From: Lactarius indigo
Taxonomy: Eukaryota > Basidiomycota > Agaricomycetes > Russulales > Russulaceae
Assembly: GCA_025766275.1 (NCBI GenBank)
Contig: JAFKAC010000036.1
Span: 62,001-126,000 of the forward strand
Direction: 5' to 3'
Length of the DNA stretch: 64,000 nt
This document shows, one piece after another, positions 22,599 to 32,339 of this stretch. Within the stretch, counting starts at the first letter, position 1. Every line of letters begins with the position of its first letter. The notes beneath the pieces are model-generated. The model saw only the letters and a list, made by a program, of their open reading frames with translations, did no database searches and was not told where the DNA came from. Both the position numbers and the translations under genes were made by a program.

Positions 22599-25500
22599 TC
22601 AAGTAGAGGACATGGAGTGAATGGGAGATGGGGACTTATCACGACAGGAGGCTACCCTTATATGCGTTTCTCTGTCGGGGTTGGAATGTTTGAAGTCCCG
22701 AACGGCTTCGTCGGCAAATACGTCGTCCTTATCTATCCACTGATTGTCTGAGTCCGGATAGCCCTTCCACTTGACAAGGTATTGGAGTTGACATTTTCTG
22801 CCGAATCGCCGAGAGTCCAGAATCTTCTCGACTTCGTATTCTTCTTCGTTATCGACCAAATCAGGTGGTGGGCGCTGATAGTTTGGTCCGTGCGTGGGTG
22901 TTTCGCGATAAGGTGTGAGAAGATCTATGTGGAACACGTCATGGATGCTCCACTGTGTGGGAAGCTCGAGTTGATAGTTGACAGGGGACATCACCTGGAT
23001 GACCTTAAATGGTCCGTGCCGTTTGGCCGCTAGTTTTGCGGTTGGTTGATGGGTGCGTAAGTGGCGTCCTTCTAGCCACATGAGGTCTCCTTCTTTGAAC
23101 TTGGGCGTATCCTTGTGTTTGATCCATGACTTTTGCGCCCGGAGCATACAGGAGAAAGCGCGCTGTCGCGCTTGTTTAAACTGGTCTAGTCTTAGCGACA
23201 CTTGTGGGATAGGGGAAGGCCTATCGGTCCAATCAGCGCGAGGGTTGAACCTGGACAAGAGAAAGAAGGGGGACTCCCGTGTGGTTTCATTAGGCCAATT
23301 GTTATGCATGAATTCCGCCATAGGCAGATAGCGGACCCAATCATCTTGCTGCTCATTTACCCAGAAACGGAGATATTGCTCCAGCCATTGATTTGTTCGC
23401 TCCGATTGGCCATCGGTTCTGGGATGATAAGCGGTTGAGATGTTTTGGCTGATGCCAAGGATTTTGCATATCTCCCGCATAAACTTGGATGCGAAGCAGG
23501 GGTCTCGATCACTGATAACGCGTGAGGGGAGTCCGAATCGTGGGAAGACATGAGAGACGTACAGGGCTGCCATTCCCTCGGCTGTTATCTCTTCGTTACA
23601 AGGGATAAAGATAGCAGCTTTGGTGCAATCATGATCTGTTACCATGAGAATAGAGTCGTAACCACGGGAGATAGGGAGTTTGGTGATAAAGTCCACTGCG
23701 ATAGTCTCAAATGGCAGGGCTTCTGGTTTGGGATAGATAGGTTGTAGGGGTGCTCTGATTGGTCGAAGGTTGACTTTGTGCTGCTGACATTCCGCACAAC
23801 CTTTGACATAATCTGTGACGTCGTTTTTCATTTGCGGCCACCAGTAATGCTGTTCCGTAAGTTGGAGAGTACGTTTGATACCAGGGTGGCCATAGACAGG
23901 GGAGTCATGATGAGCAGCAATGATAGTACGCTTGTCATGGATGCCGCCGGTGACTACTCGGCGTCCGTCCTTGTACCATGTCCCTTCGATGTCTTTTAGT
24001 TTGTGAGCATCAACCCAGGGTTTCAACTTATTTGTGTCTTGTTCGTAAATGGGATGTTCTGGTGTCATCTCCACAGGTAGGATCTCGGGTCTCCAGTAGG
24101 GGTGTCGCGGTTCTTCTAGTGTGGTGGCACGCGCGAAAACGCTTTCTGGTAATACTGTTATACCTTCGTTGTCGTTTTCTCCTTGATCGTAGTCAGGTCT
24201 TCGGGATAGTGCATCGGTGCGTCCATTGGAGGTACCCTTGATGTGGTGAATTTCAAAGTCATATTCCGAGAGTTCGAGTACTTCCCTGGCTACACGTCTG
24301 CTAATCTTTTGTGGCGACTTCCAGTATTGTAAATTGAGGTGATTGGAAAATACTTTGATCTTGTGAGGAGAGCCCGCTAGGAGAGGTCTCCAGTGACGGA
24401 AGGCTTTGACAATTGCTAGGAGTTTGAGGTCGTAAATGTCGTAATTTCGTTCGGCTTCATTGAGGGTGGATGAGTAGTAGCCGATAGGATGTCGTTTACT
24501 GTCTGCTTTGCGTTGAAGAAGGACTGCTCCCATTGCAAAACCCGATGCATCGACCTCTAACTCGAATTGTTGCGTGAGATCTGGATGCGCTAAAACAGGT
24601 TCGCTGGTGACGAGGGTTTTAAGGTCTTGGAATGCCTTTTCTTCTTCTGCACCCCAGTGCCATTCGGTGTCTTTGCGTGTAAGTTTGTTCAATGGTCGTG
24701 CTTTGGTTGCGAAACCTCGTATAAAGGGTCTGTAAAAATTGCAGAATCCGAGAAAAGAGCGGACGTCCTTAACCTTCGTTGGCATAGGCCAATCCTTGAT
24801 GCCCGAAATTTTGACAGGGTCCATGCATGTCACCCCCTTTTCAAGGATTACCCCCAGGTAATCCATGCGTGGGGAATGGAAGAGGCATTTTTCGAGCTTG
24901 TAGTACAGATCATGCTCGGCGGATACGCAGAGCACGTCTTTGACTGCCTCTATGTGATCTGGTAGTGAGTGATTAAGTCCCGTAGCAATGCCGATGTCGT
25001 CCATATAAACCCGAATGACTGTTCCGTGTTTCTCATGTTTTGCGATGATGTCCCTGAAAATGAAGTTCATCATGGTCTGGAACGTTGCCGGGGAGTTGGT
25101 TAGGCCGAAAAACATCACCGTTGGTTCAAATAGTCCATATCGCGTTTTAAACGCTGCCTTTTCCTCGTCTCCCTCTTTGATGCGTATGTTATTATACCCC
25201 CATCTAACGTCGAGCTTGGTGTAGATGTGAGCGTTGCTGAGGTCTGTGATAAGATCAGAGATGAGAGGGAGTGGGTATTGATTGCGGATGGTGACAGCGT
25301 TGATTTTGCAGTAGTCTTGGACGGGTCGTAACTTACCATCCTTCTTTTTGATAAAGAAGAAGGATGATGCGTATGGAGACTTGGAGGGTCGTATATACCC
25401 CTTTTTCAGCTGTTCGTCAATCCATTTGCACAGTTTCTTGTCTTCTTCCTGAGTCATAGGGTATATTTTGCAGTCGATGGCGTCAGCTGTCCCTGGTTTG

Positions 25501-26243
25501 AATTCTATGGCATGATCCCAGGGCCTGCTGGGCGGAAACCTGTCCGATGCTTCTTCGCTGAAGAGACGTTCAAATTCGCGGTATTCTGGGGGTAACTCAG
25601 CTTTGGTGACATATTGTTGCACAGCAATAGCAAGATCAGTGGCAGTAGCTCTAATTCGGCACCCTTCTTCGAATTGTTGTTGCTGTTTGTCCGTGATAAC
25701 ACAGGAGTGTACAACCTCATAATCGTTATTTTGGGCAGCGGCTGCTGCAATCGTCGTTGTTTTGAGATAGGGATTGGTTGAGCGAACGATAATGGGGAGC
25801 ATATCTTCGTGGATAGCGGCTTGAGACCATTTGATATGGGGGTCGTAGATAGCGAGCCAGGGGTATCCCAATACAATGTCCTCGTTGCCAATATCTGTAA
25901 TAAGGAAACGCATTTCTTTATGGATTCCTTTAGTTTGAACATCAACGTCGGTATAATGAGTAATACGCCCCGATTTGTTTTTGGTATTGTCAATATTCCA
26001 TATTTTCTTTGGGACGTCAAGTAGTTTCGTCCCTAGTCCCATCCTTTTTGCGAAGGAGGGTTTCATGAAGCAGTGAGTTGCTCCTGAGTCAACTAGTGCT
26101 CGTATGTCGGCCATTGCATAACTGGTGCAAATCGATACTGGAACTCTCATAGAACGATAGCGAGTCATGATTACACTGTTACAATTAACCGCCCTTACCC
26201 AGGCCGATGGGTTCAGGCGTCCTGAAAACCCTCCTTTTTCCAC
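22599..26243 (-). CDS. pol of element 2, open frame
   Basis: The frame is uninterrupted for 1214 codons. Protease motif VDSGATHCFM is near residue 51. Reverse transcriptase includes LRPVQDY and VYMDDIG. RNase H has EVDASGFAMGAVLLQ. The integrase HHCC finger is near HHDSPVYGHPGIKRTLQ...CAECQQH, and the core has VDFITKLP, SDRDP and TDGQSERTNQWLE. The chromodomain (EVEKILDSRR...YLVKWKGYPDSDNQW) is near residues 1135-1185. It carries the activities needed to copy and insert the element. Translation should depend on -1 frameshifting at 26225-26231; the ATG near 26243 is probably not the true start. Catalytic motifs appear intact, so it could act on related elements if expressed. Confidence 0.92.
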   Translation of the reverse strand: MEKGGFSGRLNPSAWVRAVNCNSVIMTRYRSMRVPVSICTSYAMADIRALVDSGATHCFMKPSFAKRMGLGTKLLDVPKKIWNIDNTKNKSGRITHYTDVDVQTKGIHKEMRFLITDIGNEDIVLGYPWLAIYDPHIKWSQAAIHEDMLPIIVRSTNPYLKTTTIAAAAAQNNDYEVVHSCVITDKQQQQFEEGCRIRATATDLAIAVQQYVTKAELPPEYREFERLFSEEASDRFPPSRPWDHAIEFKPGTADAIDCKIYPMTQEEDKKLCKWIDEQLKKGYIRPSKSPYASSFFFIKKKDGKLRPVQDYCKINAVTIRNQYPLPLISDLITDLSNAHIYTKLDVRWGYNNIRIKEGDEEKAAFKTRYGLFEPTVMFFGLTNSPATFQTMMNFIFRDIIAKHEKHGTVIRVYMDDIGIATGLNHSLPDHIEAVKDVLCVSAEHDLYYKLEKCLFHSPRMDYLGVILEKGVTCMDPVKISGIKDWPMPTKVKDVRSFLGFCNFYRPFIRGFATKARPLNKLTRKDTEWHWGAEEEKAFQDLKTLVTSEPVLAHPDLTQQFELEVDASGFAMGAVLLQRKADSKRHPIGYYSSTLNEAERNYDIYDLKLLAIVKAFRHWRPLLAGSPHKIKVFSNHLNLQYWKSPQKISRRVAREVLELSEYDFEIHHIKGTSNGRTDALSRRPDYDQGENDNEGITVLPESVFARATTLEEPRHPYWRPEILPVEMTPEHPIYEQDTNKLKPWVDAHKLKDIEGTWYKDGRRVVTGGIHDKRTIIAAHHDSPVYGHPGIKRTLQLTEQHYWWPQMKNDVTDYVKGCAECQQHKVNLRPIRAPLQPIYPKPEALPFETIAVDFITKLPISRGYDSILMVTDHDCTKAAIFIPCNEEITAEGMAALYVSHVFPRFGLPSRVISDRDPCFASKFMREICKILGISQNISTAYHPRTDGQSERTNQWLEQYLRFWVNEQQDDWVRYLPMAEFMHNNWPNETTRESPFFLLSRFNPRADWTDRPSPIPQVSLRLDQFKQARQRAFSCMLRAQKSWIKHKDTPKFKEGDLMWLEGRHLRTHQPTAKLAAKRHGPFKVIQVMSPVNYQLELPTQWSIHDVFHIDLLTPYRETPTHGPNYQRPPPDLVDNEEEYEVEKILDSRRFGRKCQLQYLVKWKGYPDSDNQWIDKDDVFADEAVRDFKHSNPDRETHIRVASCRDKSPSPIHSMSST
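26225..26231 (-). promoter_or_regulatory. -1 frameshift heptamer of element 2
   Basis: The minus strand reads GGGTTTT in the same gag phase as in element 1, leading into the pol frame at SGRLNPSAW. Confidence 0.6.
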
Positions 26244-28190
26244 AACTGTTGGAGGATAATGTCCTTTACATCGTCCAATTCTCCTGCTACTCCATTAAGC
26301 CAATCGCTGGCACGCTGTTGAGGGGGCACATCTTGAACCACCCTGGTAGCGACTTCTGGTTCCTGTTGATGATAGTCGGTGTCGACATACCGACTGGTAG
26401 ATGCTTGAGGCTGATAGCCTCCTCGTGGTTGTCTGCAGTCTCGTGCCATGTGTCCGTCCTTTCCACAATTGTAGCAAGTGACTGGCCTTTGGTTGTTGCG
26501 TCCTCCTCCTCTCTGTAAAAATCCTCCCCTTGGTCGGTATGGGGGACGAGGAGCGAGTATGTCTTCAGCTCCTGCAAGTCGCCCTCGAATTCGGTCTGCA
26601 GAGGTGTCCATTGCATTTGGATCTCGTGGTAGATTCCTTGGTTGCCAGGAACTTCTTGGTGGTCCCTGCCATTGTCGTTGCTGTCGTTGCCTTCCTTGTC
26701 CTTGTCCCGGGGGAACTCCTTTGTTTAGTACTGCTTTAAGGTGGAGATATTGTTGTTGACGAGTGGTGGCTGCTTCTTTCCACTCGCGGTAATTGCGGGG
26801 ATTGTCAAGGGTGTAGACCTTTTCATATAGGTCCTTTGGTAGTCTGCTTGCGAATAAGTCTAGCGTCTGCGGATCGTCGAGTCGATACTGAGCGCGGCGT
26901 ATCAGTTGTTCGAATTGGGTGCAATACTCATCTAGATTGCCTCCAATCATTTTGACTCCCTTCTTAAGCTCGTATTGAGCTTGTTCTTGTTCCATCGTGT
27001 TGTGGAAGCGCTGCATGAAGCTACGCGTGACTTTGTTCCATAGTCCTTCGCTAGTACGGGGTATACCAGCTTGTATCTGGCCATTGAGCCAGGTAAGCAT
27101 TGCTAGTACCCATTCGCTGACGTTGACGCCTTTGATATAGGATAGGAAAAGTAGGGCTCGTCAATAGGGTGTGGCCATTATGCCTTCATCTGCGTTCATG
27201 CCCCAGTAGACATGCCATTGAGTGAGAAACGCTTCGACTTTGGCACGTTCTCCGTCAAATACTGTGGGTGCTTCACCAGCTAATTTGTTACTCGGAGGGG
27301 GAATGATAGGGCCTGCACCTGGTAATCCTCCTCCTGGAGGTCCTCCTCCTGGTGGTCCTCCCGGGAATCCCCCAGGGAACCCTTCGAACCCCGGTCCTCT
27401 TGATGGGGGTCCTCCACCTCCTCCTCCTCTGGGCAGGTCACCAGGGGGTCCTCCTCCTCCACTGGGGGGATCGGCTACGTCGGGTCCAATGGCACGATGG
27501 ATTGCTACGTCATCGTCGGTCATTCGATGACCGGTGTATGGGTTAATAGGAGCTAAATTAGCTCGTGATTCTTCTGCAATGCGTCTTTGTTCTTCTAGGG
27601 CAATCTGATCCCTTGCTTCATTGGTGAGGTATACCTCTTCTTGCGTAACGGTGGCTGTTGCCATTGCGACTGCTGGGCTATGGATGTGGATTACTTCTGG
27701 TTCGGGTTGGTGAATAGTTAACGACTCAGTTCATTGTATAATGTGATCGCCGATGGCCCCTAGGCTTGCTTCTTCTGCTGGCATTGTTCCTCGACTTGGT
27801 GATTGACTTTCGGAGGCTTCTTCTCCGCTGATTCCTTTGTCTGTGTGTTCTTGTGCTTGTCCGTCAATAGGACCGTAATCTGCGCGGCTGTTGAGTTCTC
27901 GCGCGTCGATGTCGCAGTTATAGTTTCTTCCTGCTGGTCGTACAATATCCCAGCGATGGTCTACGGGGTTCCAAGTAACCTCGACCCAACAAAGATGTTC
28001 GAAGTTGAACTCAACAGGTCGGAAACGGTTAGGACCGTTAAACTCTACGAAGTATCCGGTGTCTTCTCCTCGTTCTCTCCACTGAGCTGCTCCTAAGAAT
28101 CTTGTAGGTATGTTGCGATCTCCTCATCGTTCGATATGATAGGGACGGAAAGACGTCCACTGGTCTCTGGTCAAGTACGCCACGATGAGG

Positions 28191-28201
28191 ATCTTGGTCT
28201 T
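28191..28201 (-). promoter_or_regulatory. Self-priming primer-binding site of element 2
   Basis: The minus strand reads aagaccaagat two bases inside the 5' LTR. It pairs over 11 nt with 28445-28435, which lies just downstream of the LTR TATA-like box in the element's orientation. Confidence 0.6.
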
Positions 28202-28203
28202 AA

Positions 28204-28711
28204 TGTTACGCTCCACTGGCGTTAGTCCGACTTGGACTCGTGAAAGGCGTAATCAACTTAGCGGAAATCAGGCGAATGGGGAACACGTGTCAACCCAATG
28301 CAAGCTGAACAGGGGCACACCAGCACACACTGCAGCGAAAGGGTAAAGAAGAGTATCTCTTGGTGGATACAAGCAGAGGCACACTTAGTTCGAGACTAAG
28401 GCGGATAAGAGATGAGTCAGAAAGTGGATTGAAAAAGACCAAGATGGGGACTCTTGGTCTTCCGAGTCAACTACTTATACAGATATGCGCGGGCTTTAAA
28501 GCACCGCTGGAATAGTAAGTAACCAATAGCGTAACTAGCTTGAACCCTAGTACCACTATCCTAGGAATGAGTCATACATGAGTCACAATCACATGCAAAC
28601 TACTATGCTGACTGATGCGATGTAAGAGTCCATGACTAATGCTGATACCGGACCGTAGTCATAACCGGTCATGAGTCGTATGTAATAGTTTGTTAAGTCC
28701 GTACCATAACA
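28204..28711 (-). repeat. 5' LTR of element 2 (right copy)
   Basis: It is 508 bp and contains the same palindrome as element 1 (aagaccaaga / tcttggtctt) near 28435-28462. Confidence 0.92.
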
Positions 28712-29109
28712 CGCAAGGTGAGTATCTCTATACCCTCTTATTGGCGCAACTGACGCATTCACTAGGAACATATGTGCCAGAGACTGGTGCGTCTCACATC
28801 CCGAAGGGACCAAGGGCGAATTCACCAGATATTGGGACACTCTGGACCCAGGATCCAAGGCGGTAAGTTCCCCTTCCACTTTGCGCCACCGTGATACAAA
28901 GCTAAAAATGGTGTATATAGGCCTACAAACACAAGGAAATCGACGCAAAGTCATTGGCAAAGGTGTGTTACTATACCGTCTCCTGCAAACCTGACTGAAT
29001 ACATTCCTAGGGAAAATCTACGGGTCGGTCCTGAGCAACATGCGACTGAAGGCACGACTCGACTTGCAACAGACGTGGGGGTAACTGGTAACATGCACTG
29101 GTGCAGAGG

Positions 29110-29450
29110 TGGTTCGACAGGATTCGTACTGTATAGAACATTCGATTGTATTCGATAAATGGACTTTTTAATGAATCAAATCAATTCGTTTTGAAAATTC
29201 GTGGCCATTCGACCACATTTGATAAGATTAGATATGTGTTGTCATATATGGTTCGATGAGATTCGATTACATTAGTAATTTGTGTAACTAATATATAGAA
29301 TCAGACAGAATACCGTCAACGATTTGATCACGTTCATTTTTTTTTCTGTGTGATTCGAAAAAATAGAAGTGCAGTTCAAATTATATAATTAGGTTAAATT
29401 TTGTCGAACGATCTACTGCGTTCTACTTAATTATACCTTGTTCGACCGAT
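29110..29450 (+). repeat. Right subterminal motif cluster of the Plavaka-like element
   Basis: Repeated attcga, gattcg and gttcga motifs occur in a strongly AT-rich stretch. They are mostly the inverse of the tcgaat motifs at 5526-5710. It begins right after the second gene ends. Positions 29451-29675 show nothing identifiable. Confidence 0.45.
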
Positions 29451-29993
29451 TTCCGGCTGGGCCCCATCTTTGGATCCACCCCTTCGCCCTGGTGCCACCT
29501 GCACCTCAGCATACTCGATACTTGACATATCACAAAGCTGTTCCTTCTGGAAGTGGGGAGTTGTCTTATTGTAAGTGGCTATTACTATAAGTGGGAATAA
29601 GCGGGAAGTGGAAGGAATACCATACAGGGAGGAGACGTGTTGTGTGCTTGGTTGTGTGGATTCAAAAAAAAAAGATAGGAGCTACAGACGGACCTTGTAC
29701 AATCTCCCCAGAACTCTAAGTTTATACCATATTTACTACAAAAGTTATTCGCCACACTCACGTGTCAGGGTTGTCAGCTTTGATAGTACAACGCAATGCT
29801 TTCAGGGAGCTTAGCGCTTACAGTAGCGTGATTTTAATATTACGGTAAGCTCTGGCCTGGGGTACAATCCAGCCAGAGGCAGAAGACGATTCGGATGACT
29901 GCTTCGCGGCTGGTTACTACGGTGCTAGGGGCATGATGTCGTATTGAATGAACCGGGCTCCCTTAAATTACAATCAGCTCTAATAACTCAGAA

Positions 29994-30896
29994 TCAAAAA
30001 ATGTAACGGGTGAGTTGCATGATTGGCATCCAACTTCCCGCAGAAACGTGGACAGCGCCGATAATTACAATGTCACTGCTCTGAATGCCACCTGCCCCGA
30101 TCTTCCATAGTTCGCGTCGGTCGTCAACGCACCCAGGTTCTAATTCGCAACCCTAGAAAGCAAATTTCAGTACACTTTATCGTCTTCTAACAGTGATATC
30201 AGAAGTCGTACCTGAAGAAAAGCACCCACTGTCCGCCCAATCTGTTGAGCGAAGCTCGTAGGCTCTCTTGTCGGAACCTGGCGTTTGAACTCCTTGTAGC
30301 CAGGCCACTAATATTCCCCATGAGCAATTTAGCGAGTGAACACACCAATCGTAGCCACACTGACAGCAATACGGATGTACGTGCTTGCCTTTTGACCAAG
30401 CGGAGCTACATGATTTCCGTCTCGGAGACTATGGCATCGACCATCGGCGGACGCTGCAAGAGAAAAGCCAAGCCTCCGATCTTCACCCTCGAAAAAGATG
30501 GGCATCTGCAACATTGCTCTCTCGACGTGTCGTTGTCTATCAAGAGCACTGTGGGGAGACCACATCCTCTGAGGGACAACCGTCCCCCTGTCCACAATGC
30601 TACGGTCGAGTAGGCAAATACCTGGTGGGCCGGAATGTGGTGCCAGGATGTGGTGAGGGATGGGATTGAGAAAGAAAAAATACCCCTCCCTCTCAGCGTA
30701 GGACAGAGTCTCGTGAGGGGGGATGACGGTGGTCTTCAGAAGATTCAAAAAGTACACCTCAGCCGCTCGACTTTGGAAGGTCTGGGATATGTACCCGTCA
30801 ACAAGAAGGGTCTTTGTGTTGAAACAAGAAAGAATGGGTCAGGTTGAACAAACTTAAATACAAAATGCGACACCTCCTTACCTGAACGACATCCAT
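29994..30896 (-). CDS. Conserved four-exon gene of unknown function, copy 1
   Basis: Exons are 30896-30882 (MDVVQ), 30811-30365, 30307-30212 and 30152-29994, giving about 238 residues with GT-AG introns of 70, 57 and 59 nt. All joins keep phase 0. Conserved blocks shared with copy 2 (40102-41004) include CLLDRSIVDRGTVVPQRMWS, LQMPIFFEGEDRRLG, a WPGYKEFKRQV segment and GAVHVSAGSWMPIMQL at the C-terminus. No signal peptide or membrane segment is evident. Similar unnamed proteins occur in other agaricomycetes as far as I recall; no function is known to me. It lies next to an F-BAR/RhoGAP gene in both copies, same strand. The reading frame is intact, so it could be expressed. Confidence 0.75.
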
Positions 30897-31346
30897 CACT
30901 TTCAAAGGAAAATACGGGAAAGGTCTGGGACAAGAGAGGAGGGGAGAACATGGCCTGGCTCAGTCTTTATATCCAAGTGTGTACGGGTAGGTAGAACTTC
31001 AGGCGTACTGTTATCTGCCATGTATTACCTGATTTATGGTTCCCATCTTGGTTCCCATTATCTGTATTTGGGAGTGTTCTTCGTGGAATATCGAATGGCT
31101 GTGCGAACAAGCAGAAAGCGGGCGTAAGGGATAGTGCCATGGCGGGACAAATCTAGAAAAAAAAAAATTAGGAATAGACTAATCCTCTGTAAACTGACCC
31201 TTAGTCTGCCATTGATGTCATAGGCTCGATGCTTCACCATTGAACTTGGGATATATTTCGCAAAGTGTGAGAGTGAAACGAGGGAAAGTCAATGACACAA
31301 TCGCTTGAGGTGACGGAACAGGGCATTTTAGCATACAATCCAGTGC

Positions 31347-31565
31347 GCACTAAAGAGTATTCGAATGAAACGAGATAAGGTTTAACGATGCGATCTTTAG
31401 GGCGTGATGGAACAGAGCATGACAGTGCTTGCAGATATTGGCGCCGGCAAAGGACTAACTCTGCACTAAAGAGGTATTCGAATGAAACGACGCAATCGTT
31501 CGGGGGTGATGGAACAGTGCATGACAGTGCTTGCGGATATTGGCGCCGGCAAAAGAGCTAATTCC
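31347..31565. repeat. Tandem repeat of about 105-116 bp, two units plus a partial
   Basis: Units begin gcactaaagag at 31347 and 31463 and share attcgaatgaaacga, gatggaacag, catgacagtgcttgc and gatattggcgccggcaaa. A more diverged partial unit lies at about 31268-31346. No coding signal. Confidence 0.7.
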
Positions 31566-32095
31566 GGGTTGCACAGAATTTTTTTTTTTTTTTTTTTTGG
31601 ATCAGTTTTATTCCGGGGCAGTAAATAATACAAGACCGGTCCTCATCCTCTATCAAGAGAGAGGAGATTTACGAGAGATAACGTAGCGTGCACCCATGTG
31701 ATAATTGGTAGTAGAGTTCGTCACCTCCCAGAGGAAACGTAATAACCAAAGGAAAAGAAGTAGCATACCGCACAAGGAAAAACTAACGGCAGAGGAGCAA
31801 AGAAGAAGTGGTGAGTCACCGGGCGGCTGTTTAGGCCGGGTCCAGGTCGTATTCGGAGAGCAGGTCGGGGGACGGTGGGCGTCAGAGGAGGGCCTGGGGT
31901 TCGGGAAGCGCAGGGACTGCGGGCACTTCGAACTCCGGTTTCGAGGCCAGTTTGGTAAGCTGGAGGAAACGTAAGAAGGTGTACACGAGGACCCGATCTC
32001 CGGAGGGTTGCACAGAATTGGATCACAACTCGGAGTGGGTCATCCGGTGGAAGCACCGGACCGCTAGGCTACGCGAAAAACTGACCCTCCATATG
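31566..32095 (-). mobile_element. SINE-like retroposon with oligo-A tail and tRNA-like head
   Basis: On the minus strand, about 32095-32022 contains a polymerase III A-box-like motif (tagcctagcggtc), a short hairpin (ccggtg/caccgg) and a weak B-box (gagttgtgatcc). A 21-base T run on the plus strand (31579-31599) is the A tail. The 15-bp direct repeat gggttgcacagaatt occurs at 31566-31580 and 32005-32019, so 31581-32004 looks like a retroposed piece. The head lies just outside that repeat, which is unusual. A second copy of the head is at 49505-49566. Confidence 0.5.
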
Positions 32096-32339
32096 TTACT
32101 AGGTGTCGACTTTGTCGACTGTAACCTTGCTTGCGCTCCAGCAAAAATTATATAATCTATTAAGTTATTGTTTGTTTTACTAGTGGTCGTTGTGTTCTTC
32201 CTTGGGTGATCTATATTGTCGAATTGTGGGGCAACAACTAGAACTCGTCAGTACCTCTTGTGTTGCCAGGACAGGGTAACATAAGCGTTGAACCCCATTC
32301 AATGACCCTGTTGGGGGTTTTCCTATGTTCACGATAACA

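Larger units (their letters stand above)
26213..28203 (-). pseudogene. gag of element 2
   Basis: It is collinear with element 1 gag, including the Gly/Pro-rich stretch, the gag domain (27250-26720) and the CCHC knuckle (CYNCGKDGHMARDC, near 26470-26430). TGA stops lie at 28126-28124, 27733-27731 and 27163-27161. Element 1 reads CGA, CAA and CGA there. An ATG at 27664 matches the first ATG in element 1. The zinc knuckle and basic region are intact downstream of the last stop (27100-26213). Confidence 0.85.
20901..28711 (-). mobile_element. Complete chromodomain Ty3/gypsy retrotransposon (element 2)
   Basis: This is the same family as element 1 but in reverse orientation. LTRs are 508 bp and the flanking duplication is CGCAA (20896-20900 and 28712-28716). 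It lies in exon 3 of the same host gene, about 1.1 kb from element 1. The internal coding region is highly similar to element 1, while the LTRs have diverged more. Its pol is open for 1214 codons, but gag has three TGA stops. Confidence 0.93.
11409..29034 (+). pseudogene. Second gene of the Plavaka-like element, split by two retrotransposons
   Basis: I infer six exons: 11409-11719; 11774-11999 continuing at 19827-20329; 20380-20900 continuing at 28717; 28766-28862; 28921-28962; and 29011-29034. Removing each retroelement with one target copy gives an uninterrupted frame (WRTH/DNEQK and AITA/RNICARD). The predicted protein has a Ser/Pro-rich start, a charged helical stretch (VTHKELVKSHGRLLEAHLE), a conserved-looking block (EIWDYACSLWRQLD...APEKWGN...NHWKSQAIAT), a Pro-rich linker and a short C-terminal block (GEFTRYWDTLDPGSKA). 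I recall similar unnamed basidiomycete proteins but no known function. It sits between the transposase and the right subterminal repeats, same strand, so an accessory protein of the transposon is likely. The last exon and the 20330-20379 intron are the least certain. Disrupted, so not functional here. Confidence 0.65.
4353..29675. mobile_element. Composite 25 kb transposon block between RhoGAP and its neighbour
   Basis: In the duplicate at 39400-39500 the sequence runs without a break from the RhoGAP 5' flank to the flank of the unknown gene (gatagaagtcacgggcggacc). Here the left half stops near 4352 (gatagcagtcg) and the right half resumes near 29675 (gataggagctacagacggacc). Everything between is extra: a non-LTR remnant, a Plavaka-like element and four retroelement insertions. 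The limits are good to about 20 bp. The comparison says the block entered after, or was lost from one side of, the duplication; entry is simpler. Confidence 0.6.

Noticed and set aside
22068..22751. 227-codon plus-strand frame in element 2
   Set aside because: Antisense of the Pol extension; the same antisense frame appears at 18093-18656 in element 1 simply because the sense sequence is conserved.
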